From positions 1 through 6,760 of the forward strand of contig CAZAQS010000256.1 in the NCBI GenBank assembly GCA_964486825.1: DNA of 6,760 bases. The letters are read 5' to 3'. Below the pieces are notes generated by a model that saw only the letters and a program-made list of their open reading frames with translations, was not told the DNA's origin and did no database searches. The stretch comes from CAZAQS01 sp964486825. Its GTDB lineage: Bacteria; Chloroflexota; Anaerolineae; Anaerolineales; UBA4823. The position numbers and the translations under genes are program-made. Below, piece after piece: positions 1 to 6,392 of the stretch (positions are counted from its first letter, which is position 1; each line of letters starts with the position of its first letter).

Positions 1-1
1 A

Positions 2-322
2 AAGATCTTGCGAGCTGATTGGGATGCTTTGCCTGCCACTCAGCCACCTTCTCCACTGCGTTCAAACCTGCTGATTTCCCGGCTCTCCAGGGCGATTTCT
101 ACATTGGTGATCGCAGTGCTTCCATGGGTCATGATCGAAATCTCCTTCCATTACGGCATACTGGACCGGAAGGCTGAGCTGGCGAATAACCTGCCGGCAG
201 GGGCGGTGCTTTTTGCGATTATCACGGTCGTGCTCGCTTTCGATCCTCGCTTCAGCGACAAAATCGACCTGTTAAAAAATATCCTCGGCTTGCTCAATCC
301 AATTAGCAAACCGGGCAAGTGA
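2..322 (+). CDS. Uncharacterised membrane protein, 3' end of gene
   Basis: The reading frame is open to the left edge of the window, so this is most likely the C-terminal ~106 residues of a longer protein. A TTG at base 8 could serve as a start, but no ribosome binding site is visible before it. Two hydrophobic stretches look like membrane helices: one containing LVIAVLPWVMIEI (about residues 33-52 counted from the TTG) and one containing GAVLFAIITVVLAF (about 64-80). A short polar tail follows. The TGA stop at 320-322 lies 10 nt before the next start, and a purine-rich stretch (GAGAGCAGAGAG) fills the gap, so it is probably co-transcribed with the DUF2269-like gene. I do not recognise the family and assign no function. 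Confidence 0.5.
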   Translation, partial: KILRADWDALPATQPPSPLRSNLLISRLSRAISTLVIAVLPWVMIEISFHYGILDRKAELANNLPAGAVLFAIITVVLAFDPRFSDKIDLLKNILGLLNPISKPGK

Positions 323-332
323 GAGCAGAGAG

Positions 333-827
333 ATGAACCTTTACTCGATCCTTAAGCTGGTGCATGTGTTGTTAGCATTCTGGTTCCTGGCGGGCATCAT
401 CGGCCGGCAGATGGTGCGGGCGCTGGCCCGCAAAAGCCAGGACGTCCACGATTTCGCCAGGCTGAGCGAGGTCGCCGGGCGCTTCGAATCGCTGATGGTG
501 ATTCCGGGCAACTTCGCCGTCATCCTGGCGGGCATCCCGCTGGCCCTGGTGGGCGGCTGGCCGATCCTGGGGTTCTTGCAGGGGGGCAGCTCGAACTGGC
601 TGCTGGTCACGAATGTCCTGCTGGTATTGGGCCTGATCAGCGTGCCGGTGGTCTACCTGCCGCGCGGCAAGGCCTTCGACCGGGCCTTGCAATCCGCCCT
701 GGTGGTGGGGACATTCACACCCGAGCTGCAAGCGACTCTGGATGACCCGGTGGTCAAGTTCGCCCACTGGGGGGAAAATATCGGGCTGCTGGTGATCGTG
801 GCGCTGATGGTGCTGAAGCCGTTTTAG
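333..827 (+). CDS. DUF2269-like integral membrane protein
   Basis: A 164-residue, very hydrophobic protein with four likely membrane helices at about residues 5-24, 55-75, 88-108 and 147-162. The first helix carries the KLVHVLLAF pattern with His11, resembling the start of DUF2269 (predicted integral membrane) proteins; length and helix count also fit that family. The assignment rests on pattern memory, not a search. The function of the family is unknown. Between helices 1 and 2 is a charged, helical cytosolic or periplasmic segment (about 27-50, rich in Arg, Lys and Asp). The ATG at 333 follows the preceding stop by 10 nt and has only a purine-rich GAGAG-type leader as ribosome binding site, consistent with translational coupling. 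Another small membrane protein would be the main alternative. Confidence 0.65.
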   Translation: MNLYSILKLVHVLLAFWFLAGIIGRQMVRALARKSQDVHDFARLSEVAGRFESLMVIPGNFAVILAGIPLALVGGWPILGFLQGGSSNWLLVTNVLLVLGLISVPVVYLPRGKAFDRALQSALVVGTFTPELQATLDDPVVKFAHWGENIGLLVIVALMVLKPF

Positions 828-843
828 AGTCCTAAGCCTGGTT

Positions 844-849
844 TATAAT
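844..849 (+). promoter_or_regulatory. Candidate -10 box (TATAAT) ahead of the SAM-domain membrane protein
   Basis: A perfect TATAAT lies in the 61-nt gap between the DUF2269-like gene and the next gene, about 40 nt before its start codon. No good -35 hexamer is found at 16-18 nt spacing (GTTTTA at 821-826 is the nearest candidate). It suggests the downstream gene can be transcribed separately from the upstream pair. Evidence is sequence match only. Confidence 0.4.
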
Positions 850-888
850 TTACTTCCATCCTGCGGACCCCTTACCAGGCAGCCACTT

Positions 889-3384
889 TTGACAAAACCA
901 CCTGACCCCTCCACCGGACCTGCCTCACCAACAGGCGGATTGGTATTGAGCCTGCTGCTCCTGTCGGCTGCCGGGCTGACCTTCCAGATCAACCTGACGC
1001 GACTGTTCTCCGTCTCCCAGTTCTACCACTTTGCCTTCATGATCGTGAGCATCGCCATGCTGGGTTACGGGGCCAGCGGGACGGCGCTGGCGATCTACCC
1101 GCGTTTGCGCCAAGAATCCCCCTCTCGCAGTCTAAGCCTGTTTTCGCTGGCGACGGCCCTCAGCATCCTGGGCGGTTACCTGCTGATCAACCGGCTGCCG
1201 TTCGACTCTTTTAGCATGGCCTGGGAACCAAGGCAGGTTTGGATCCTGGCCCTGCACTACGTCACCCTGGCCTCGCCCTTCTTCTTCAGCGGGATGGCGG
1301 TGGGATTGCTGCTGGCGGTGTACCCGCATCACCCGGGTAAGACATACGCCACCAACCTGCTGGGGGCCGCGCTGGGCTGCCTGCTGGCCTTGCTGGCGCC
1401 CTCCTACCTGGGCGGGGAGGGGACGGTGGTCTTGAGCAGCGGGATGGCTGCATTGGCGGCGCTGGCTGCCGGTCCCGGAAAGCTGCCGGCCGCTTCCGGG
1501 GCGGCAACCCAAACCACGAGCTGGCGGCCTTTCGCCCGACTGGTACAACCAGTGTTGACAGCCGGCTTACTGGTAGCCATTATGTTGATCGGCCTGGGCC
1601 TGCGCGCCAGCGGGCGTCCGGGGAGCGGCTGGCTCGAGCTGCATTTGTCACCCTATAAAAGCCTGTCGTACGCCCTGCAGGTACCCGAGGCAGAGCTGGT
1701 CTACCAGGGCTGGAATTCGTTTTCGCGCGTCGACGTGGTGCGCAGCCCGGGCATCCACTCCTACCCGGGATTGAGTTACCGTTATATGAAGGCGCTCCCG
1801 CCTGCGGATGGTCTCACGGTGGACGGCGACGACCTGGTCCCGGTCATGAGCCCGGACAGTGACCTGGAATTTACCGGGTTCACCGCTCCGGCAGTGGCGT
1901 TCCGTTTAAGGCCCCAGGCGCGGGTCCTGGTGCTGGAGCCGCGCGGGGGTTTGGATATCCTGGCGGCGCTGGAACAGGGGGCTGGCCATGTGACGGCGGT
2001 AGAGATGAACCCGTTGATCATTTCGGCGGTGGCAGAGATCTACCAGGATGAGCGGGTACGGACTGTGATCGAGTCCGAGCGCAGCTACCTGCGCCGGACC
2101 GGCGAGCGTTTCGACATCATCCAATTCTCCCTGTCCAGCTCCTACCACCCGGTGCGCTCCGGGGCGTACAGCCTGGCAGAAGATTACCGCTATACGGTCG
2201 AATCCTTTCGAGACGCCCTGGCGCGCCTGAACCCGGATGGCCTGCTGCTGGTCACGCGCTGGCTCCAGATCCCACCGAGCGAGTCGCTACGTACGTTTGC
2301 GCTGGCTGTGGAGGCGGTCGAGAGGTCAGGGGGAGACCCGCATACGCAGATCATAGCCACGCGCGGTTATAACACTGCCACGATCCTGGTCAAGAACGGG
2401 GTATTTTCAGCAGAAGAGCTGCAAGTGGTGCGGGAGTTCGCCGGAGAGCGGGCCTATGACCTGATCTACGCCCCCGGAATGGCGCCGGAGGAGGCCAACC
2501 GCTATAATATCCTGCCGGAGCCGGTCTACTACCAGGCCTTCACTGCATTGCTAGCGGCGCAGCCCCGCTCCACTTTCTATGCAGAATATCCTTTCGCCGT
2601 CGCTCCGCCCAGCGACGACCACCCCTTCTTCGGGCATTATTTCAAATGGTCTCAGGCGGGCCAGGTCTTATCTGAGCTGGGAAGGACCTGGCAACCGTTC
2701 GGCGGGGCGGGCTATTTCGTCATCGTCGCGCTGCTGATCCTGGCCCTATCGATGGCGGGGATCCTGATCCTCTTGCCGGCCGCGCTATCGAGGCGGGGCA
2801 GGGCAGGGCCAAGCGCAGCGCCAGTGTACCCGTTGTATTTCGGGTTAATCGGGTTGGCGTTCATGCTGGTCGAGATCCCCCTGATCCAGCGCTTCATCCT
2901 GTTCCTTGGCCATCCGGCGTACGCCTTGACCGCCATCCTGTTCAGCCTGCTGGCTGCCTCGGCCCTGGGCAGCCGCTACAGCAACCGTTTCCCCTTGCGG
3001 CTGGCATTCGGCTTGCTGGTGGCGCTGCTGCTGGTCGCGCCCTGGTTCCTGCCGCGCGTGTTCCAGGCCGGCCTGGGCCAGTCCCTGTGGGCGCGGCTGG
3101 CCATCACGATAGCCGTGATCGCCCCGGTTGGCTTCTTGATGGGCATCCCTTTCCCGGGCGGCATCCGCTGGATGGTGAGGGACCGCGGGCAGCAATCCCA
3201 GATTGCGTGGATTTGGGGGGTTAACGGGGCTGCTTCGGTTGTCTCATCCGTGCTGGCAGCCCTGCTGGCCTTATCCTTCGGCTTCGATTGGGTGCTGAGG
3301 ATCGGAGCGCTGGCATACGCGGGGGCCTGGCTGGTGGTCACTCCAAGGGGACGCTCGGGCCGCGTTCCGCCCCCTCCCCCGTAA
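889..3384 (+). CDS. Multi-pass membrane protein with spermidine synthase-like SAM-binding domain
   Basis: 831 residues in three parts. About seven hydrophobic segments fall in residues 17-238, a soluble domain spans about 250-590, and about six or seven helices follow (606-818). The soluble domain has a nucleotide-binding motif, VLVLEPRGGLDILAAL at 346-361, then AVEMNP (370-375, acidic residue for the SAM ribose) and FDIIQF (408-413), as in spermidine synthase-fold methyltransferases. The aspartates of the SpeE DxTDP motif are absent; the matching stretch reads FSLSSSYHP (413-421). The DDHPFF motif (576-581), LVEIPLIQRFILFLGHP (660-676) and WGVNG (776-780) are typical of membrane-bound spermidine synthase-like proteins, whose substrate is unknown. 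The likely start is TTG at 889 with a weak AGG at 877-879; no ATG lies nearby. The 3' end overlaps the opposing pcm gene by 47 nt, which explains the odd proline-rich tail. Polyamine synthesis should not be assumed. Confidence 0.85.
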   Translation: MTKPPDPSTGPASPTGGLVLSLLLLSAAGLTFQINLTRLFSVSQFYHFAFMIVSIAMLGYGASGTALAIYPRLRQESPSRSLSLFSLATALSILGGYLLINRLPFDSFSMAWEPRQVWILALHYVTLASPFFFSGMAVGLLLAVYPHHPGKTYATNLLGAALGCLLALLAPSYLGGEGTVVLSSGMAALAALAAGPGKLPAASGAATQTTSWRPFARLVQPVLTAGLLVAIMLIGLGLRASGRPGSGWLELHLSPYKSLSYALQVPEAELVYQGWNSFSRVDVVRSPGIHSYPGLSYRYMKALPPADGLTVDGDDLVPVMSPDSDLEFTGFTAPAVAFRLRPQARVLVLEPRGGLDILAALEQGAGHVTAVEMNPLIISAVAEIYQDERVRTVIESERSYLRRTGERFDIIQFSLSSSYHPVRSGAYSLAEDYRYTVESFRDALARLNPDGLLLVTRWLQIPPSESLRTFALAVEAVERSGGDPHTQIIATRGYNTATILVKNGVFSAEELQVVREFAGERAYDLIYAPGMAPEEANRYNILPEPVYYQAFTALLAAQPRSTFYAEYPFAVAPPSDDHPFFGHYFKWSQAGQVLSELGRTWQPFGGAGYFVIVALLILALSMAGILILLPAALSRRGRAGPSAAPVYPLYFGLIGLAFMLVEIPLIQRFILFLGHPAYALTAILFSLLAASALGSRYSNRFPLRLAFGLLVALLLVAPWFLPRVFQAGLGQSLWARLAITIAVIAPVGFLMGIPFPGGIRWMVRDRGQQSQIAWIWGVNGAASVVSSVLAALLALSFGFDWVLRIGALAYAGAWLVVTPRGRSGRVPPPPP

Positions 3385-4144
3385 AGGGTACAAAGGCCAC
3401 CATGCCCAGGCTGTAGGCGGTCAGCTCTCCCTCCTGCATAACGAACTTCCACAGGGTTTGGTAGCTCCCTTGGGGACCGATGGGGATCACCATGCGGCCT
3501 CCTTCAGCCAGCTGGTCAGCCAATGGTGGTGGCACGTGGTTGGGGGCAGCTGTCACGAGGATGGCATCGAAGCGCATCTCCTCCGACCAGCCGTAATAGC
3601 CGTCGGCCTGTTTCAAGTGGATATCCGGGTAGCCCAGCTTATCGAGGCGTTCGGCGGCGCTGGCAGCAAGCTCGGGGACGATCTCGATGCTGTAGACCTC
3701 CAGGCCGCCCAGCTCTGCCAGCACGGCGGCCTGGTAGCCGGAGCCGGTGCCGATCTCCAGCACGACTTCGCCGGGTTGCAGCTCGATCAGCTCGGTCATC
3801 CAGGCCACGATATAGGGCTGCGAGATGGTCTGCCCGTAGCCGATGGGCAGGGGGTGGTCGTTATAGGCCCTTTCCAGGTACTCCGGCAGGACGAACTCGT
3901 GGCGGTGGGTGCAGCGCATGGCCTTCAAGACCAGCGGGTCCTGAACGCCCCGGCGCTCGATGGTGTTTTCCACCATCGCCAGGCGCTGGTCGAGGAAGGG
4001 ATCGTCCTGGCTGGAGAGGCAGGCATCGGGGAGGTGGGTTCCGGATGAGGGGGAGGCAGGTTCGGTAGGGGCAGGCGTGGCTGGAGTCGATGTACAGGCT
4101 GAAAGCCAAAGGCTCAAGCAAAATAATGCAATCGATATTTTCAT
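3338..4144 (-). CDS. pcm: Protein-L-isoaspartate O-methyltransferase, predicted lipoprotein
   Basis: This 268-residue enzyme is expected to transfer a methyl group from SAM to isoaspartyl residues in damaged proteins, starting their repair. The family signature is clear: RGVQDPLVLKAM (65-76), AYNDHPLPIGYGQTISQP (93-110), SAM motif I VVLEIGTGSGY (127-137), VYSIE (150-154), the ADGYYGW loop (180-186), FDAILVTAAP (192-201) and GGRMVIPIG (215-223). Unlike the usual cytosolic enzyme of about 210 residues, it begins with a lipoprotein signal peptide: MKIS, a hydrophobic core and the lipobox LSAC with Cys17, then a Pro/Thr/Ser linker to about residue 36. An internal Met57 would give the classic cytosolic form but has no ribosome binding site, while the start at 4144 is preceded by AAGGAAG. 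The 3' end overlaps the convergent SAM-domain gene. The enzyme call is firm; an extracytoplasmic location is inferred. Confidence 0.9.
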   Translation of the reverse strand: MKISIALFCLSLWLSACTSTPATPAPTEPASPSSGTHLPDACLSSQDDPFLDQRLAMVENTIERRGVQDPLVLKAMRCTHRHEFVLPEYLERAYNDHPLPIGYGQTISQPYIVAWMTELIELQPGEVVLEIGTGSGYQAAVLAELGGLEVYSIEIVPELAASAAERLDKLGYPDIHLKQADGYYGWSEEMRFDAILVTAAPNHVPPPLADQLAEGGRMVIPIGPQGSYQTLWKFVMQEGELTAYSLGMVAFVPFTGEGAERGPSVPLE

Positions 4145-4151
4145 CTGTCTT

Positions 4152-4158
4152 CTTCCTT
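4152..4158 (-). promoter_or_regulatory. Ribosome binding site supporting the lipoprotein start of pcm
   Basis: On the minus strand AAGGAAG is followed by AAGACAG and the ATG at 4144. This good Shine-Dalgarno match and spacing decide in favour of the long, signal-peptide-bearing start over the internal Met57 codon at 3974-3976, whose upstream sequence (CGACCAGCGCCTGGCG) has no such motif. Confidence 0.65.
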
Positions 4159-4298
4159 GATCAGGTACCGGGGGAACACCGTTAATCTACCAGTACTGGC
4201 AATATGCCGGGGGATTAGACACTGGCGTGTATTTAGTTTAGGCCATCATTGATTTTATTGTAAAGGTATTTACGGGAGAGTCAACCGGTGGGGAGAGT

Positions 4299-4369
4299 TT
4301 GCTTCGTCTAGCCTGGACAAAGACCGCTCGGGCTCTCCTCTCAACGGGAGGGAAGAGGATTGCTTCGTC
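4299..4369. repeat. Two direct copies of TTGCTTCGTC
   Basis: TTGCTTCGTC occurs at 4299-4308 and again at 4360-4369, 61 nt apart, each preceded by a purine-rich GAGAG/AGAGGA stretch. From memory, ATTGCTTCGTC-type cores occur in dispersed intergenic repeats of several bacterial groups; that link is recall and not tested here. Confidence 0.4.
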
Positions 4370-4377
4370 GGGAGCGG
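4324..4377. repeat. Nested inverted repeats (possible hairpin element)
   Basis: CCGCTC (4324-4329) pairs with GAGCGG (4372-4377), and inside it TCCTCT (4336-4341) pairs with AGAGGA (4354-4359) around a 12-nt loop. A competing pairing joins GGAGAG (4292-4297) to CTCTCC (4333-4338). There is no T-run after it on either strand, so it is not a standard terminator. It could be a degenerate dispersed repeat or a structured leader; the stems are short and chance is possible. Confidence 0.35.
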
Positions 4378-4412
4378 ATACAGGAGGCGCCAGGGTTCAA
4401 ACGCCGGTCGAG

Positions 4413-4418
4413 TATAAT
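4413..4418 (+). promoter_or_regulatory. Candidate -10 box (TATAAT) for the pRiA4b ORF-3-like gene
   Basis: A perfect TATAAT sits 87 nt before the ATG at 4506, which would give a leader of roughly 80 nt. No recognisable -35 hexamer lies at 16-18 nt spacing (the sequence there is CCAGGG). It is placed just after the inverted-repeat element. Confidence 0.4.
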
Positions 4419-4496
4419 GACGGCTGAAAAGCACACAATTGAAAACCTATCCCAACAGTATCGCACCAACCTGTGGGGATTACGTGAATTTAGCCT

Positions 4497-4501
4497 GGAG
4501 G
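4497..4501 (+). promoter_or_regulatory. Ribosome binding site GGAGG deciding the start of the pRiA4b ORF-3-like gene
   Basis: GGAGG lies 4 nt before ATG 4506 and only 1 nt before an in-frame TTG at 4503. The TTG is too close to be used efficiently, so the ATG is preferred. Confidence 0.6.
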
Positions 4502-4505
4502 TTTG

Positions 4506-5909
4506 ATGACCCTGCCCGATCCTGTTTTCCAGATTAAAGTCTCGATTCCAGGGACCAATCCTCTTATCTGGAGGCGCATCCTGGTCCCTGCCGGAATCAC
4601 CCTGGCCCGGCTTCATATCATCTTGCAAGCCGTGATGGGTTGGGAGAACTACCACCTGCACCTTTTCAAGGTAAATGGACAGGAATTCGGGGAGCCCCAA
4701 GACGATGAGTTTGATACTCGCCCAATCCTGGATGAATACAGTTACCTTCTTCCGCAGGCAGGAGTTTATCCAGGTGTGTCGTTCGAATACCTCTACGATT
4801 TTGGCGATGGGTGGTCCCATCAGCTGGAGGTGGAAGCTTTCCACGAGGTAGAGCCAGGGGAGCAGGCGCCGCGCTGCATAGAAGGAGCGGAATCCGGGCC
4901 GCCGGAGGACGTGGGCGGCATTGGGGGATATCACGAGTACAAGCGGGTCTTGAAAGACCGGCGCCATCCCCGACACAGGGAGTGGCTGGCCTGGCGCGGG
5001 CCATTCGACCCGTATAAATTTGACCTGCAGGCGATCAACGCTCGCTTATATTGGTTGAGCGACGCTGAAGGCGCACGCAAGGTGGGGCTTAATGCAGTCG
5101 ACGCGCTGGAAATGGTCATGGACTATTTCCCATCCCTCACCCGCTGGGCGGAAGGCCTGGATGAGGAGCTGGTATCCGGCGCTGAGGAGCTGCCCTTGCG
5201 CAGGGATATGGCTGTTTTACTTGCTTATCTTCGGGACCATAAAGTCAGTGGGACGAGTGGGACCGGGAATTTGCCGCTCAAGCCGGCTCAAGAAGTGTCT
5301 GCCCAGTTCGTAGAGCCGCCGGTCTGGAAATTTGAGTTTGGCGATTTCGTCGACCATGTGCGCAGCTCGGCTCATATCTGGCCCATTTATTTCCTGATGG
5401 TGCTGGCGGAAGTAGGAGAGTTGGTCTACGGAGGTCCTGGCAGGCGCTTTCGCATCACCCAGGGCGGGACCGAGTTCATGGCTGCGCCCGCCCCATTGCA
5501 AACCTGGTACCTGCTGGCAGTATGGTGGACCCGGGTTAATTGGCTGATAGCCTTCCCCTACGAGGGCTTTGGGGAGGCGTTACCTTTTGGTTTTAGCCAA
5601 ACCGTTGGCAGGCGCTTGATGGAACTTCCTGTGGGGAGGAACGTCGCTCCTGATAAATTTTCGGATCGCCTCATCAATGAGGGCCGCCTGAAACGGGGAT
5701 CTGAAAAACAGGACAGGGCAGTCGAAAACCTTCCGGCAATGATCGAGAACTGCATCATCGATCCCCTGGTAGATTTTGGAATTCTTGCTCCACGCTACCA
5801 TACTGAAGCAGGCATCCTGCGGGAGAGAAAAACACTCGTCGACTTTCAGATCACCCGCTTTGGGAGGCATTTCCTCGGACCATTGGTCTATCCTGGTAAT
5901 TGGATATAG
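4506..5909 (+). CDS. Plasmid pRiA4b ORF-3-like protein with long C-terminal extension
   Basis: A 467-residue protein from the preferred ATG (positions below count from an in-frame TTG one codon earlier). Residues 8-182 match the pRiA4b ORF-3-like family: FQIKVSIPG (9-17), IWRRI (22-26), LHIILQAVMGWENYHLHLF (37-55), DEYSYLL (77-83), YLYDFGDGWSHQLEVE (96-111) and CIEGAESGPPEDVGGIGGY (125-143). The molecular function of the family is unknown; it was named from a gene on an Agrobacterium Ri plasmid. About 285 residues follow that I do not recognise, probably mostly helical. Two stretches resemble winged-helix units: VLLAYLRDHK...GNLPLK (about 238-260) and VLAEVGELVYGG...FRITQGGTEF (about 300-325). 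A third, LVDFGILAPR...VDFQITRFGRHFL (about 422-458), ends the protein. DNA binding is therefore only a suggestion. It stands alone, with intergenic DNA on both sides. Confidence 0.8.
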   Translation: MTLPDPVFQIKVSIPGTNPLIWRRILVPAGITLARLHIILQAVMGWENYHLHLFKVNGQEFGEPQDDEFDTRPILDEYSYLLPQAGVYPGVSFEYLYDFGDGWSHQLEVEAFHEVEPGEQAPRCIEGAESGPPEDVGGIGGYHEYKRVLKDRRHPRHREWLAWRGPFDPYKFDLQAINARLYWLSDAEGARKVGLNAVDALEMVMDYFPSLTRWAEGLDEELVSGAEELPLRRDMAVLLAYLRDHKVSGTSGTGNLPLKPAQEVSAQFVEPPVWKFEFGDFVDHVRSSAHIWPIYFLMVLAEVGELVYGGPGRRFRITQGGTEFMAAPAPLQTWYLLAVWWTRVNWLIAFPYEGFGEALPFGFSQTVGRRLMELPVGRNVAPDKFSDRLINEGRLKRGSEKQDRAVENLPAMIENCIIDPLVDFGILAPRYHTEAGILRERKTLVDFQITRFGRHFLGPLVYPGNWI

Positions 5910-5954
5910 AGCGTTATCGTTGTTCTCCACTTCGTCTTCAGTTGTATGTTGGTA

Positions 5955-5974
5955 CCCTTAATTTGATTTGAGGG
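5955..5974. other. Short hairpin downstream of the pRiA4b ORF-3-like gene
   Basis: CCCTTAA and TTGAGGG can pair (seven pairs, one of them T-G) around the loop TTTGAT, 45 nt after the stop at 5909. No T-run follows, so it is a poor intrinsic terminator. The rest of the 198-nt gap (5910-6107) shows no gene on either strand. Confidence 0.25.
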
Positions 5975-6057
5975 GATGGAGCGTATTGGGCTCTGACCTG
6001 ATGGGATGCATATTAGATGCCAGGTGTTCGAACTGGAACCATAGGATCCGAAAGTGA

Positions 6058-6063
6058 TATACT
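6058..6063 (+). promoter_or_regulatory. Candidate -10 box (TATACT) before the chimeric remnant
   Basis: TATACT lies 44 nt before the ATG at 6108, a plausible distance for a promoter. No good -35 hexamer is seen at 16-18 nt. If real, the remnant frame may still be transcribed. Confidence 0.25.
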
Positions 6064-6107
6064 GGTTGGGACTTACCAGATCAAAGAATGGGGAGATGAA
6101 GGATCTT

Positions 6108-6392
6108 ATGTCGAATCCAGTTATATTGGCAGTAGATGACGACCCGGCCGACCTGGGCTTGCTCGAGGGCGAGCTGCGCAAACGCTACAGCGGAGATTAC
6201 GAAGTTTTTTGCTATACATCGGCAAGGGAAGCGTTGGAGACTCTCGAGCGCCTGCCGCTGCTTTTCGAAACCAGCCTGCCGGGGGTGTTTGCAGCCGGGG
6301 ACGTGCGGCACCGCTCGGTGAAGCGGGTGGCTTCAGCGGTGGGGGAAGGCTCGATCGCCATCCAGCTCGTGCACGAGTATCTGGGGAGTTGA
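6108..6392 (+). pseudogene. Internally deleted response regulator / thioredoxin reductase-like fusion gene
   Basis: The 94-codon frame joins two unrelated ends. Residues 1-49 are the start of a CheY-like receiver domain: VILAVDDDP (5-13) with the acidic cluster D10-D12, then a helix and the YEVFCYTSAREALETL segment (31-46). The phosphoacceptor aspartate, normally near residue 55, is gone. Residues 50-94 are the C-terminus of a thioredoxin-reductase-like flavoprotein: FETSLPGVFAAGDVR (53-67) with the FAD-contacting GD (64-65), then VKRVASAVGEGSIAIQLVHEYL (71-92). Known fused response regulator/thioredoxin reductase proteins (about 550 residues, from memory) have exactly these two termini, so about 450 central residues appear lost in frame near 6252-6257. 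AAGGA at 6099-6103 supports ATG 6108; ATG 6096 and GTG 6054 are less likely. Phosphorelay and reductase activity cannot survive. An assembly error is the main alternative. Confidence 0.8.

Larger units (their letters stand above)
4159..4496. other. Intergenic region between divergent genes
   Basis: About 340 nt separate the starts of pcm (minus) and the pRiA4b ORF-3-like gene (plus). The left half is AT-richer and contains the perfect palindrome CCAGTACTGG at 4190-4199, a possible but unproven operator for pcm; no convincing pcm promoter was found. The right half holds the nested inverted repeats and TTGCTTCGTC copies listed separately, then a TATAAT box at 4413. No convincing gene is seen on either strand; the minus-strand frame crossing the right part is antisense to the downstream gene. 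Confidence 0.5.

Noticed and set aside
828..888. Terminator between the DUF2269-like gene and the SAM-domain membrane protein gene
   Set aside because: Only 4-bp inverted matches were found and no T-run; read-through from the upstream pair remains possible.
1132..1548. 138-codon minus-strand frame inside the SAM-domain membrane protein gene
   Set aside because: Gln/Arg/Gly-rich translation typical of the reverse strand of a GC-rich hydrophobic coding region.
3458..4068. Two long plus-strand open frames (3458-4048 and 3523-4068)
   Set aside because: Both lie antisense to the well-supported pcm gene; their translations are low-complexity (one is extremely rich in Arg, Gly and Pro) with no family motif or ribosome binding site.
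4386..4405. GGTTCAAA flanked by GGCG/CGCC, resembling a tRNA T-arm
   Set aside because: The required 5-bp T-stem does not form and no acceptor, D or anticodon arms are found around it.
4341..4976. 211-codon minus-strand frame
   Set aside because: It is mostly antisense to the pRiA4b ORF-3-like gene, which has clear family motifs; the translation shows no recognisable pattern.
6054..6107. Upstream start codons (GTG 6054, ATG 6096) for the chimeric remnant
   Set aside because: ATG 6108 has AAGGA at a suitable distance and gives the usual receiver-domain N-terminus; the earlier starts add residues with no family match and overlap the candidate promoter or have the ribosome binding site too close.
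5580..6181. Minus-strand frames at 5580-5930 and 5888-6181
   Set aside because: The first is antisense to the pRiA4b ORF-3-like gene; the second begins inside the receiver-domain remnant and crosses an intergenic gap. Neither has a convincing start or motif.
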